A stretch of 64,000 nucleotides of DNA from Candidatus Peregrinibacteria bacterium (GTDB lineage Bacteria > Patescibacteriota > Gracilibacteria > UBA1369): the NCBI GenBank assembly GCA_003153355.1, contig PLYH01000002.1, positions 203,759-267,758 of the forward strand. The letters are read 5' to 3'. The notes under the pieces were generated by a model. It was not told the origin of the DNA. It did no database searches and saw only the letters and a program-made list of their open reading frames with translations. Below, piece after piece: positions 50,054-58,807 of the stretch; positions within the stretch are counted from its first letter, which is position 1, and each line of letters begins with the position of its first letter. The translations under genes were made by a program, and so were the position numbers.

Positions 50054-52764
50054 AAATCCGTTTAACTCCTGATCTGCTTCAAAAGATCCCGGGCATCCGC
50101 GTGGGCGTACTCGTGATCAAAAACGTCAAAAACATGCGCAAAAATTCTGTAGTTGCCGGGCTTCTGCGCGGTGTTTCCGCCGAAAAAAAGCGCGAAATGG
50201 CCAGAGAAGACCGCAAAGAAAAAATCGGCGCGCACCTCAAACAAACCATGGTGGATAACCAGGTGCTGGCCGAAACGCACTTGTTGGACAGTATGCTCCG
50301 CAAGATTCATCAGGGTAAAGAGATCAAAAGCGAAAACAACGCCCAGGACATTGCGCGCTATTTAAGTCTTAAATATCTTACTCCAGCGCTGGGCCGGGAT
50401 TTAGACCAGACGGAAAAGGACATTGAAATAGGTTTTATTATCCCCAAAAAGGGCAAGAAAGCTCTGGATTTTGATTATCTGCCGGAAACTCTGCACATGG
50501 CGATGTGGTTTGTTGATATCGGCACCCAGGACAGGGAAATTTTTGAAAAACTGCCGCTGGAATTTTCAAAAACCATCACCAAATATTGCGGGGGAGCAAT
50601 GGCGGAAAATTTTATCCTGACCGTGGATAACCCCGAAGTTGATTTGAATTACGTTTCAGAAAAAGAAACGCAGTACGCCATAGAAATGGCCCAGAAAAGG
50701 GAAGAGGAAGCCCGCCAGGCCGAAGAAGACGCTCGGATCGCGGCGGAAGAAACATCACTGAAAGCCAAAGAAGTCGCTGAAAAAGGCAGTTCAAATGCAG
50801 AAGGTCCGGCGCGTAAGCACGCCCCGGCAACCCCAAAACCTACCAGCTTTGAACCCACGATCAAGCAGAAACTTGAAGAAGAGCTTTCCAAAGCCGTCAA
50901 AGGCCTTTGCGAAAACCTGGGATTTTGCAGCAAACTTTTTTATGAACCCGTTAAAGTTGAAACTCCAAAAGACAAAACTCACGGCGATTACGCCACAAGC
51001 GTTGCATTAAAACTCGCCAAGTCCATCAGCAAAACCCCGCGCGAAATGATGGAAATGATCCAGAAAAATCTTCCGGCTCTACCTTATATAGAGAAGATCG
51101 AATTCGCTGAACCCGGTTTTATGAATTTTACCGTCAGCAAAAACTACCTCACCCAGGAGCTCGGGAAAATCCTGAAGCTCAGAGAGCACTACGGCAGCAT
51201 CAACCTTGGCGAAGGCAAAAAGGCCATGGTCGAATTTTCTTCGCCGAACATCGCCAAGCCGCTCGGAGTTCATCATTTGCTTTCTACCCTCATCGGCCAG
51301 TCCATCGCCAACATCCTGACATTCTGTAATTACGACATTATTACCGCCAACTACCTCGGCGATTGGGGCACGCAGTTCGGAAAACTCATCTATGCTTTCA
51401 AAAACTGGGGCGACCGCGAAACAGTGGAAAAGGATCCGATCAATGAACTGCTCAAACTGTACGTCCGTTTCCACAACGAAGCGGAAGAAAATCCGGCTCT
51501 GGAAGACAAAGCCCGCGAAGAGTTCAAAAAACTTGAAGAAAAGGATGAACAGAACCGCAATTTATGGCAATGGATCCGCGAAGAAAGCATCAAGGATCTG
51601 GACCGACTCTACGCAAAATTCGGCGTTCATTTTCAGGAATATCTCGGTGAAAGCATGTACGAAGAAGGTTCGCAAAAAATATTGGAAGAGGGGAAACAGG
51701 AGGGAGTTTTTGTGGAAGGAGAAAAAGGCGCGTACGTTGTGAAGTTCGAAAACGAAGAGTTTCCGCCGTACGTGGTTCAGAAAGGGGACGGAACGACCTT
51801 GTATTCCACCCGCGATCTGGCATCGATGAAGGACCGTATTGAACGCCTGCATCCGGCAAAAATCATTTATGTGGTTGATGTGGCGCAGTCACTCCATTTT
51901 AATCAGCTCTTTGCCACTGCCAAAAAACTTGGCATCGGAACTGGAGAACACCAGGCCGAGCTCATCCATGTGGTTTTCGGCCGTATGAGTCTTCCCGAAG
52001 GCAATATGAGCACCCGCAAAGGCACAGTGATCCTTCTGGATGAACTCATCGATGAGGCAATGGAACGCGCCGGTAAAGTTGTTGGCGAAAAAAGCCAGGC
52101 CCTGACGGACGCGGAAAAAGATTTCATAGCCGAAGGAGTCGCGCTTGGTGCCATCAAATACCAGGTATTATGCCAGAACCGCGAAACCAATTTAACGTTC
52201 GACTGGGACCGCATGCTTTCTTTGGATGGAAACACCGCTCCTTATTTACAGTACAGCTACGCGCGCGCAGAAAGCATTTTACGCAAGGCTCAGGATGAAA
52301 TGCCTGCAGCACGGGCACCACGCCCGGAAGAAGCGCCTGCGGAAGTCATCCAGCCAGGGCAGCATTCGGTCACACACCATGCCGTGGACGAATCCCAGAC
52401 CGACCTTTTCACTCTCGTCGCCGAAAAAACCGAACAGATGATGAGTACGGAAAATGTCGATAAAAAATCAGAAGCCCAGCCCGGTGAACAGCTCAGCCAC
52501 GCAACGGAAAAAGACCTGGCCCGCTTGCTCATGAAATTTCCGGAAATCATCGAAGCCGCGGCCGAAATGTACAAACCAAATTTGATCTCCAACTATCTCT
52601 TTGAACTTTCCCAGGCTTTTAACAGCTTCTATCAGGACGTTCAGGTTCTTTCAACCGCCGATGCCGAACTGCGTCAGGATCGCCTTAATTTAGTCGCAGC
52701 TTTTGGTCAGGTTCTCAAAAACGGGCTGCATCTTCTGGGAATTACTACGTTTGAGAAGATGTAA
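50050..52764 (+). CDS. argS: arginyl-tRNA synthetase with a large N-terminal extension
   Basis: 904 residues, about 330 longer than usual. Residues 1-220 form an extra domain, whose start (KIPGIRVGVLVIKNVKN) resembles the first strand of B3/B4 tRNA-synthetase-associated domains. A Glu/Ala-rich helical linker follows (about 220-266). The ArgRS N-terminal domain starts near 267, and the catalytic core has SSPNIAKPLGVHHLLST (HIGH-equivalent, GVHH at 406-409) and MSTRKG at 653-658. The usual HVGH order is changed. An Ala/Pro/Glu- and Gln-rich insert at about 750-815 precedes the DALR-type anticodon domain. The start at 50050 is the first Met of the folded part. Charges tRNA-Arg. Confidence 0.9.
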   Translation: MKIRLTPDLLQKIPGIRVGVLVIKNVKNMRKNSVVAGLLRGVSAEKKREMAREDRKEKIGAHLKQTMVDNQVLAETHLLDSMLRKIHQGKEIKSENNAQDIARYLSLKYLTPALGRDLDQTEKDIEIGFIIPKKGKKALDFDYLPETLHMAMWFVDIGTQDREIFEKLPLEFSKTITKYCGGAMAENFILTVDNPEVDLNYVSEKETQYAIEMAQKREEEARQAEEDARIAAEETSLKAKEVAEKGSSNAEGPARKHAPATPKPTSFEPTIKQKLEEELSKAVKGLCENLGFCSKLFYEPVKVETPKDKTHGDYATSVALKLAKSISKTPREMMEMIQKNLPALPYIEKIEFAEPGFMNFTVSKNYLTQELGKILKLREHYGSINLGEGKKAMVEFSSPNIAKPLGVHHLLSTLIGQSIANILTFCNYDIITANYLGDWGTQFGKLIYAFKNWGDRETVEKDPINELLKLYVRFHNEAEENPALEDKAREEFKKLEEKDEQNRNLWQWIREESIKDLDRLYAKFGVHFQEYLGESMYEEGSQKILEEGKQEGVFVEGEKGAYVVKFENEEFPPYVVQKGDGTTLYSTRDLASMKDRIERLHPAKIIYVVDVAQSLHFNQLFATAKKLGIGTGEHQAELIHVVFGRMSLPEGNMSTRKGTVILLDELIDEAMERAGKVVGEKSQALTDAEKDFIAEGVALGAIKYQVLCQNRETNLTFDWDRMLSLDGNTAPYLQYSYARAESILRKAQDEMPAARAPRPEEAPAEVIQPGQHSVTHHAVDESQTDLFTLVAEKTEQMMSTENVDKKSEAQPGEQLSHATEKDLARLLMKFPEIIEAAAEMYKPNLISNYLFELSQAFNSFYQDVQVLSTADAELRQDRLNLVAAFGQVLKNGLHLLGITTFEKM

Positions 52765-52776
52765 AAAGATTCATGA

Positions 52777-52853
52777 TGGAGGCGGCGATCGGATTTGAAC
52801 CGATGAATCGCGGTTTTGCAAACCGCTGTCTTAGGCCGCTTGACTACGCCGCC
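52777..52853 (-). tRNA. tRNA-Cys (GCA)
   Basis: Minus-strand cloverleaf: acceptor GGCGGCG/CGCCGCC, anticodon GCA in GCGGT-loop-ACCGC, T-loop TTCAAAT. Discriminator T, as is usual for tRNA-Cys, and an encoded CCA at 52777-52779. Confidence 0.96.
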
Positions 52854-52862
52854 CCGTATTTT

Positions 52863-52987
52863 TTTTACGCTCCGGAACCGGCAAAGCCGGATTCCTTCGC
52901 CCTCGCGTCTCCCTGCTATGAGTCGACGTCCCGCCTTAGCGGGAGCCGTGCGCTCGGCCGCTGTGTTTTTCGCGCTGTGCGCTTTGT
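52863..52987 (+). repeat. GC-rich dispersed repeat, copy B (between tRNA-Cys and tRNA-Ser)
   Basis: TACGCTCCGGAACCGGC...GCCGGATTCCTTCGCCCTCGC opens it. A second hairpin (CCCGCCTTAGCGGG) is inserted, followed by GTGCGCTCGG. It is related to copies at 53089, 60678 and 38006. Confidence 0.65.
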
Positions 52988-52989
52988 AA

Positions 52990-53082
52990 TGGCGGAGAGG
53001 GAGAGATTCGAACTCTCGCTAGGGGTTTCCCCCTACTACAGGATTAGCAATCCCGCCCCTTCAGCCACTTGGGTACCTCTCC
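52990..53082 (-). tRNA. tRNA-Ser (GCT)
   Basis: Class II tRNA on the minus strand: acceptor GGAGAGG/CCTCTCC, anticodon GCT, long variable arm (TAGGGGGAAACCCCTA region), T-loop TTCGAAT, encoded CCA at 52990-52992. Confidence 0.95.
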
Positions 53083-53088
53083 TTATTG

Positions 53089-53166
53089 GTACGCTCCGCT
53101 CGCTCAGAACCGGCGTAGCCGGATTCTTCGCTTGCTTCGCCCTCGCGCTGTGCGCTCGGTTTTTTA
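53089..53166 (+). repeat. GC-rich dispersed repeat, copy C (next to tRNA-Ser GCT)
   Basis: The clearest copy: TACGCTCCGCTCGCTCAGAA, the palindrome CCGGCGTAGCCGG, ATTCTTCGCTTGCTTCGCCC, GTGCGCTCGGTTTTTT. The final hairpin-plus-T-run could also act as a terminator on the plus strand. Confidence 0.7.
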
Positions 53167-53266
53167 ACCTGCACAAAATGCTCGGGTGGCTTGCCAAAAG
53201 ATCATAAAGGGTCAGGCTCAAAAAATCAACGGACAATGAAGATTGCCGCGCTCCGGGCCGCGTGAT

Positions 53267-53587
53267 TTATTTGCGTTTTTGATGCTCTTTGCCCCATTTG
53301 CACATAGAATTCAGAATCGGCTTCAGGGTTTTGCCGTATGCCGTGATCGAATACTCCACTTTGGGAGGAACTTCGGGATAAACTTTGCGTTTCACCAGTC
53401 CGTCCGCTTCCATTTCACGGAGCTGTTTGGTCAGCATTTTTTGGGTGATGCCTTGAAGATTTCTGCCGAGTTCGCTGAAGCGGCGCTCTTTTTCGTTCAG
53501 ATAAAACAAAATGACGGGCTTCCATTTGCCGCCGATGACTTTGAGCGTCACGGCAACCGGACACAAATTATTCAGCTTTTTTTCCAT
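53267..53587 (-). CDS. HxlR family winged-helix transcriptional regulator
   Basis: 106 residues with the HxlR layout: an early Cys at residue 9 (NNLCPVAVTLKVIGGKWKP, with the conserved GGKW), the HTH RRFSELGRNLQGITQKMLTKQL and the wing LVKRKVYPEVPPKVEYSIT. Family members bind DNA as dimers and often respond to aldehydes or redox state through the N-terminal Cys. The next gene on the strand is a methionine sulfoxide reductase, which fits a redox connection. No effector is known. Confidence 0.9.
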   Translation of the reverse strand: MEKKLNNLCPVAVTLKVIGGKWKPVILFYLNEKERRFSELGRNLQGITQKMLTKQLREMEADGLVKRKVYPEVPPKVEYSITAYGKTLKPILNSMCKWGKEHQKRK

Positions 53588-53652
53588 AAAAAATTGATAC
53601 TATCTTCAAGGAGAGTATAGGACAAAAAGAAAGGAACACAAGCTGCTGAGGA

Positions 53653-54060
53653 TTATTTTTTCTTTTCAGGCATGAATTTCAGCGCTACGGAATTAATGCA
53701 GTAACGCTTGCCGGTGGGCGTCGGTCCATCGTCAAAAACGTGTCCAAGGTGCGATCCGCAGGTGTTGCAGATGACTTCAGTGCGCCGCATGCCGTGGCTG
53801 TCATCAGTTTCAAAGCCCACATTCTCCTTATTTGCCGCGTCGGAAAAACTCGGCCATCCTGTTCCGGAATTAAATTTTTCACCAGAAGAAAAAAGTTCTG
53901 ACCCGCAAGCCACGCAAACGTACATGCCCGGCTCATGATTATCGTAAAGATCCCCGCTGAACGGAGCTTCAGTTCCCTTGAGGCGGCAAACATTAAACTG
54001 TTCTTCTGACAGCTTGTCCCTCCAGTATTTGTCGTCTTTCATGTCTTTTTTGTCTGTCAT
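53653..54060 (-). CDS. msrB: peptide-methionine (R)-S-oxide reductase
   Basis: Repairs oxidised methionine (R-sulfoxide) in proteins. The 135 residues hold both zinc-binding CxxC pairs (CVACGS and CNTCGS), [10 protein letters not shown], and the catalytic Cys in [20 protein letters not shown] gives the substrate-pocket residues. No signal peptide is seen, so it is probably cytosolic. It lies on the same strand as the HxlR regulator, about 65 bases from it. Confidence 0.95.
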   Translation of the reverse strand: MTDKKDMKDDKYWRDKLSEEQFNVCRLKGTEAPFSGDLYDNHEPGMYVCVACGSELFSSGEKFNSGTGWPSFSDAANKENVGFETDDSHGMRRTEVICNTCGSHLGHVFDDGPTPTGKRYCINSVALKFMPEKKK

Positions 54061-54077
54061 GGGAAACTAAAAAAATA

Positions 54078-54668
54078 TTAAAGACGGTTTAAAACTTTTT
54101 GAGCGAGACTCTTTTCAGTATCGATGTGCTGCTGGGCATCGCTGTTGCCGGATCCTAAGCCAACATCAATCGTAAATTCGGTTTGTCTGGCTTTGTCCAA
54201 TACATGCAGGCCCCCTCCAAGAGCAACGCCTGTACCGCCAAAATAAGCATCGTCACCCAGCCCCGGGACCGCCTGGGCATCTTTGAAAAGAGCTTTTCCA
54301 TCCAGATAAAGCTTTTGAGCACTTTCTCCGTTGGCCATGACCTGAGGAGAAATTGCGGGAGTGCTTGTTACGGAAACCTGTACAAATTTGGCGTTATCCG
54401 TAGCTGCTGAATAAAAACAGATTTTTTGTCCCGTGATGCTCGCATCCGTGTCATGGTGAATGACGGTGATTGTTCCGTCAGGAAAAACCGCTTTCACGTC
54501 ATCTTGAGTAATAAGATCGCAGGGATCGTAAATTCCGCTGGAAACAACTTGTGAAGACGAGGAAGCCGCATTGGAAGAAGCATTTTGAGTGTTTGTACTG
54601 TTTTGGCAACCCAATAAAAGGACACTGCCGGCTGCAAAACATATCATGAGCAGGGAAGATTTTTTCAT
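54078..54668 (-). CDS. putative lipoprotein, 196 aa
   Basis: A lipoprotein signal (MKKSSLLMICFAAGSVLLLGC) with Cys at residue 21, then a Ser/Asn/Ala-rich linker. The folded part begins DPCDLITQDDVKAVFPDG, a pattern also found in DUF3558-like secreted proteins, and it ends in a helix with TEKSLAQKVL. It should be exported and lipid-anchored. The gene is 17 bases upstream of msrB, possibly in one transcript. Function unknown. Confidence 0.78.
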   Translation of the reverse strand: MKKSSLLMICFAAGSVLLLGCQNSTNTQNASSNAASSSSQVVSSGIYDPCDLITQDDVKAVFPDGTITVIHHDTDASITGQKICFYSAATDNAKFVQVSVTSTPAISPQVMANGESAQKLYLDGKALFKDAQAVPGLGDDAYFGGTGVALGGGLHVLDKARQTEFTIDVGLGSGNSDAQQHIDTEKSLAQKVLNRL

Positions 54669-54734
54669 AACGAAAGGGAAAGATGATTTGTTCCATTATC
54701 TCTGAAACGGCGCGGCTTTGGCAATACGTTCAGT

Positions 54735-55220
54735 CTATGCCTGAGCACCGAGGAATTTCTTTTCATGGTCCAGGAGCCATTCTTTACGCCACAGACCGCT
54801 GGAATAACCCACCAGTTTTTTATTTTTGCCGATGACGCGGTGGCACGGCACGATAATCCAGTGCGGATTTTTTCCGTTGGCCGCTCCCACGGCGCGCACA
54901 GCTTTGGCATTGCCGATTTTTTGCGCGACATCCAGATATGAAGAAGTTTTTCCGAAAGAAATTTTTTCAAGAGCCTTCCACACTTTTTGCTGAAAATCGG
55001 TGCCTTCTTGGCGTTCCAGCTTTACCGAAAAATGTTGCCGTTCACCGCGGAAATATTCATCAAGTTCCTGCATGCATTTTTTAAGGATCGGGACTTGGGC
55101 ATCAGCAGATTGCAGACTTTTTTTTGGCGCGCGGTCAAGCACGTTCACACTCACAATAGCATCACCACTCGCGGTGATTTCGGCATATCCAATCGGGGAT
55201 TTGTAGTAAGTTTTATGCAT
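54735..55220 (-). CDS. ogt: methylated-DNA--protein-cysteine methyltransferase
   Basis: Removes O6-methylguanine from DNA by transferring the methyl to its own Cys. The active-site IIVPCHRVIG is intact, with FQQKVWKALEKI as the HTH region and VRAVGAANGKNP just before the active site. The start at 55220 gives 161 residues and an 8-base overlap with the aldolase gene; an ATG at 55232 is also possible. A stand-alone enzyme without the Ada regulatory domain. Confidence 0.93.
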   Translation of the reverse strand: MHKTYYKSPIGYAEITASGDAIVSVNVLDRAPKKSLQSADAQVPILKKCMQELDEYFRGERQHFSVKLERQEGTDFQQKVWKALEKISFGKTSSYLDVAQKIGNAKAVRAVGAANGKNPHWIIVPCHRVIGKNKKLVGYSSGLWRKEWLLDHEKKFLGAQA

Positions 55221-56241
55221 ACGGTTTTTCATTTTCCAAGGATGGAGAATACTGGCCGAGTGAAGCGAGGCTGTTCATCTTTGCGCGGAAAGCCAAAGCA
55301 GCCTGGGCTTTTTCCACATCGTTCATGTTGGCAGCCCAGATTTTAAGAGCCGGTGCCTGGATGCCGCGTCCGTAAGAAAAACTCAAAGGCCATGGCATAC
55401 CTCCGATTTTGTTCATCATATCGAGATGGATGGTCGAGTTTTCGTCGCTCTGTCCGCCGCTCAAAAATACCACTCCCGGCAGAGTCGCCGGAACGTTTTC
55501 TTTCAAACATTTTACTGTCATTTCAGCAACCTGTTCCGGCTGGGCCTGTTGAGCATAATCTTTACCGGCAAGCACCATGCTCACTTTCAGAATCGCGCCT
55601 TCAGTCACTACGCCCTGCTCGGTCATTTGCGCAAATAAAGCCTGTAAAGTTTTGGCCGTGACTTCATAACAGCGTTCGATGGTATGCGTACCGTCCATCA
55701 GAATTTCGGGTTCAACCATCGGAACCATGTCGGCTTCCTGCACGAGCGCGGCGTAGCGGGCAAGCGCGTGCGCATTCGCGGCGATGCATGCCTGTGAAGG
55801 CATGTCCGGTCCGATCGTAATGACCGCGCGCCATTTGGCGAACTGGGCTCCCAGTTTTACGTACTCAGCCAGGCGTTCCCGCAATCCATCCAAACCTTCC
55901 GTAACGACTTCATTCCCGTGCAGAGCCAGAGTCTTCGGCCCCATATCCACTTTAATGCCCGGAATAATACCCTTTTTGTTTAATACTTCTGAAAAAGCAA
56001 CACCCGCGTCATCTTTTTGTCTGAGTGTTTCATCGTACAAAATCATTCCTGAAATATACTGTTCAATGCCCGGTGCGCTCACCAAAAGCTGGCGGTATTT
56101 GCGGCGGTTTTCTTCGGTGCAATCCACGCCCAGTGCGTCAAAACGTTTTTTACAGGTGCCGGAACTTTCATCAATTGCCAAAATACCTTTGCCCTTTGCG
56201 ACCATCGCCTTGGCAATCGTGTTGAGTTTCTGTGCGTCCAT
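55213..56241 (-). CDS. fba: class I fructose-bisphosphate aldolase
   Basis: Cleaves fructose-1,6-bisphosphate by Schiff-base chemistry. The 342 residues show GKGILAIDESSGTCKKRFDALG at the start, KVDMGPKTLALHG, QFAKWRAVITIG with the catalytic-site Lys, VPMVEPEILMDG, the Schiff-base region AILKVSMVLAG and VFLSGGQSDENSTIHLD. This is the FbaB-unlike, eukaryote-type class I form, common in some bacteria. Normal length. It overlaps ogt at its 3' end. Confidence 0.95.
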   Translation of the reverse strand: MDAQKLNTIAKAMVAKGKGILAIDESSGTCKKRFDALGVDCTEENRRKYRQLLVSAPGIEQYISGMILYDETLRQKDDAGVAFSEVLNKKGIIPGIKVDMGPKTLALHGNEVVTEGLDGLRERLAEYVKLGAQFAKWRAVITIGPDMPSQACIAANAHALARYAALVQEADMVPMVEPEILMDGTHTIERCYEVTAKTLQALFAQMTEQGVVTEGAILKVSMVLAGKDYAQQAQPEQVAEMTVKCLKENVPATLPGVVFLSGGQSDENSTIHLDMMNKIGGMPWPLSFSYGRGIQAPALKIWAANMNDVEKAQAALAFRAKMNSLASLGQYSPSLENEKPYA

Positions 56242-56314
56242 ACAATCAAATTAAGAAATGGTTCAAAAGCATCGTATAAGAAAAATATGGTATTCTGCAA
56301 TCAAAAACTTTTCC

Positions 56315-56785
56315 ATGAAACTTCTTTCAGTACCAAATCTGCGCCAGACACCAAGTTACTGCGGGCCGACGAGCCTTAAGGCCGTCCTTGCGTATTACGG
56401 TTTGAACAAGTCCGAAGCCGAACTCACTCGGCTTTCGGGAGCCACAAAATCAAAGGGCGTAGAAGCATCGGGCATCGTTCGCGCCGCACATAAACTTGGT
56501 TTTCACGCAGAAATCCGCGACGGATCAACCCTGAGCCAGTTGAGCAGACTCGTCCTTGATAAAAAAATCCCCGTGATCGTCGACTGGTTTTCAACCGATG
56601 AAGGCCACTATTCGGTTGTCGTCGGTTTAGATCAGAAAAAAATTCACCTCATGGACCCGGAACTTGGGGCAATCCGTACTTTACCCGTTAAAGATTTTGA
56701 ACGCGTCTGGTTCGATTTTGCACCGCCTGTGATGCAATCGGCGAAAGATCTCATCCTGCGCCGAATGATTATCATTCAGAAATGA
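56315..56785 (+). CDS. C39-like cysteine peptidase family protein
   Basis: 156 residues with a papain-like C39 layout: TPSYCGPTSLKAVLAYYGL supplies the Cys and Gln-position region, and EGHYSVVVGLD the His, with a following Asp in MDPELG. The family is best known as the bacteriocin-exporter leader peptidase domain, but stand-alone members also occur. No signal peptide or transporter is seen. The Met at 56315 begins the fold. The target peptide is unknown. It converges with the PAS gene with a 14-base overlap. Confidence 0.85.
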   Translation: MKLLSVPNLRQTPSYCGPTSLKAVLAYYGLNKSEAELTRLSGATKSKGVEASGIVRAAHKLGFHAEIRDGSTLSQLSRLVLDKKIPVIVDWFSTDEGHYSVVVGLDQKKIHLMDPELGAIRTLPVKDFERVWFDFAPPVMQSAKDLILRRMIIIQK

Positions 56786-57155
56786 AGTGCAATGCCAAAA
56801 GATGGCCTTCGTAACTGATTGGAACCAAAATAACCGTTGTTGAAACCGAACCGCCGCCTTTCTTTTTCCAGGAAATCTTAACAGCTGAACCTTCAAATTT
56901 TTCGATGGCTTTTTGATAGGCGGAAGACAAATTATTTTGGCTTTCTTCGGTGACAAAGGAACCCAGGAAATCGCCTTTCATTTCCTCAACCTCTTTTGAA
57001 GAAGCATGCCCGATCAATGAAGCAAATTTCTTATTACACACAAAATGATTGTCATCCAGATAAACATAAATGGCCTGACCGGAAGATTCAAAAATATCTT
57101 TGTACTCTTTTGCTAAATTTTTAAGGAGTTCTCCGTGGTGTTCTTCATGAGACAT
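56772..57155 (-). CDS. single PAS-domain protein
   Basis: 127 residues, essentially one PAS fold: EYKDIFESSGQAIYVYLDDN leads the sensor domain, CNKKFASLIGH and VPISYEGHLLALHFI fit the later strands. No histidine kinase, diguanylate cyclase or DNA-binding domain follows. It could sense a ligand and work by binding a partner. There is no signal peptide, so it is cytoplasmic. Ligand unknown. Confidence 0.75.
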   Translation of the reverse strand: MSHEEHHGELLKNLAKEYKDIFESSGQAIYVYLDDNHFVCNKKFASLIGHASSKEVEEMKGDFLGSFVTEESQNNLSSAYQKAIEKFEGSAVKISWKKKGGGSVSTTVILVPISYEGHLLALHFISE

Positions 57156-57225
57156 AAAGCAGCATAAATGATTAATAGATGAAGTATACCTTGAAAATAT
57201 TTATTTTGACCAGCATGCCGTTTTT

Positions 57226-57798
57226 TTAAAACAGGTAAGGAATGAGCGCCTTCACGCGCTTCATGTACTCTTCATACTGATGATGAAAATGTTTGAGCAT
57301 CAGTTGTTCTTCCTGCCGGAGTTTGATCAAGAAACTCACGAACAAAACAAAAATGCCCAACAGTCCACCAAGGTGCCCGATCACGATCATGGAGCCCAGA
57401 TACATCATCAAAAAAGCCGTATAAATCGGATGGCGCACGAACGCATAAGGCCCGCGCTGGATCAGTTCATGATTTTCTTTGAATGTTACGTCAGCGCTCC
57501 AATTCCCGGCGATCGTCACCCTTGCCCAGATCGCCAGCGCGAGCCCCAGGGCACAGACAATGCAGCCGATGATTCCGCTCAGCATCGATGACGGAAGAAC
57601 CTGAATGGTCAAAGGATAAACCGGATATTGAAAGTCAAAATCGATGAGCAAAAACAGCGCCAGAATCATGAGCACCCGGTAAGCCAGTCCGCCTGCGGAA
57701 AATTCCCGCTCCACTGCTTTTTTCGTAAAGAAAGCGCTGATCAGCCAATAAGCAAAAAGCAAAATCCAGCATCCGGCAATAAAATTCCCGTAACTCAT
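57226..57798 (-). CDS. isoprenylcysteine methyltransferase/PEMT-like membrane protein
   Basis: 190 residues with five hydrophobic segments. The C-terminal catalytic signature is RGPYAFVRHPIYTAFLMMYLG and the charged EEQLMLKHFHHQYEEYMKRV, as in ICMT and phospholipid methyltransferase-like families (SAM-binding at the membrane). The substrate cannot be told from sequence. The start at 57798 begins with the first membrane span. Neighbouring genes do not clarify its role. Confidence 0.88.
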   Translation of the reverse strand: MSYGNFIAGCWILLFAYWLISAFFTKKAVEREFSAGGLAYRVLMILALFLLIDFDFQYPVYPLTIQVLPSSMLSGIIGCIVCALGLALAIWARVTIAGNWSADVTFKENHELIQRGPYAFVRHPIYTAFLMMYLGSMIVIGHLGGLLGIFVLFVSFLIKLRQEEQLMLKHFHHQYEEYMKRVKALIPYLF

Positions 57799-57816
57799 AC
57801 CGCAAAATTTTAGGGA

Positions 57817-58320
57817 CTATTTCTTTGCCTTGGCCTTCTTGACGGCGGATTTTTTCGCCGTCGATTTTTTGGAAACCTTTTTCAACATTTTTTTCGGTGT
57901 CGGTGCTGATTTATGCTTTGGATTTGCCAGCTTGGCTTTAATTTTATCCCAATAGTACGTCTTCCATCCGGTGTTGATATTTTTGTAATTTTTTTCCGGC
58001 ACGCCTTCGTGCGTAAAGGTCAATTTGGTTCCTGTTTTATCTTTCTTGAGTTCAAAAACAACCTTGGACATGTGGCCTTCGGGAAAATCGCCGCCTCTCC
58101 ATGATTGGACAATCATTTTGTCTTTCACGAGTTTTAAATTTTTCCCCTCAATATATCCGGCAGCTGCGATAAATTCGCCTCCTTCTTTGCGGCTCATCTT
58201 GGCTTCGTCGCCGGTATAAAAGCTGTGCTTCTTGCTGTCCATGATGATTTCGTAAAACTCATGCGGCGTGCAAGAAAAAATGACCGTTTGACGGATGGTT
58301 TTGGTTTTCATGGTTTTCAT
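57817..58320 (-). CDS. SRPBCC/AHSA1-type protein with Lys/Ala-rich tail
   Basis: Residues 1-130 form an SRPBCC (START-like) fold of the Aha1 C-terminal kind: TVIFSCTPHEFYEIIMDSKK at the start, WRGGDFPEG, and GWKTYYWDKIKAKL as the final helix. A basic Lys/Ala/Ser tail follows (about 136-167), like histone-H1-type or linker tails, so it may touch nucleic acid. The start at 58320 overlaps the previous gene's stop (ATGA). Function unknown. Confidence 0.85.
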   Translation of the reverse strand: MKTMKTKTIRQTVIFSCTPHEFYEIIMDSKKHSFYTGDEAKMSRKEGGEFIAAAGYIEGKNLKLVKDKMIVQSWRGGDFPEGHMSKVVFELKKDKTGTKLTFTHEGVPEKNYKNINTGWKTYYWDKIKAKLANPKHKSAPTPKKMLKKVSKKSTAKKSAVKKAKAKK

Positions 58321-58736
58321 AAGTTCAAATGAGAAAAATAGAGCCCGCATCCATAAGAAATGAGGGCAACCATAAACGCAAGCGACATGGTGTAAGAATA
58401 AATATCACTTTGGGTTGGGATGAATGTCGCTCCGCTCCCTCCCGCAACCAAGATACCCAATAAACCAAAACTGGAAAAAATAATCCACCGGCGGTCCTTT
58501 ATCATAACGGCGCGGATAATGAGCACCAACGCCCCCGCCAGCATCAAAATACCCAGAATAATATGAGCTGCAAGCGGTATCTGAGACCATGAAAACTCCC
58601 ATAACTGGACCTCTTTGGCATTCTCCGGAAATTGCACAAACAGACTCGTCGTTATGCCGAGCACATACTCGACGACAAGCATAATAATCATTCCAATGGC
58701 ATGTCCGTTGAGTTTTTTCGCAATTTTTTGATCCAT
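58317..58736 (-). CDS. four-span membrane protein of unknown function, 139 aa
   Basis: Four hydrophobic segments (about 13-33, 49-71, 76-95 and 112-132) separated by short loops; the loop FPENAKEVQLWEFSWSQ lies between spans 1 and 2. No recognised family. It is co-transcribed with the SRPBCC gene, which overlaps its stop by 4 bases. Confidence 0.68.
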   Translation of the reverse strand: MDQKIAKKLNGHAIGMIIMLVVEYVLGITTSLFVQFPENAKEVQLWEFSWSQIPLAAHIILGILMLAGALVLIIRAVMIKDRRWIIFSSFGLLGILVAGGSGATFIPTQSDIYSYTMSLAFMVALISYGCGLYFSHLNL

Positions 58737-58807
58737 ATTTTTGAGTGAGGATGATCTCTCACAGCATACTCTAGATCACAACCAGCATCCACAGCAACGT
58801 ACTGGTT

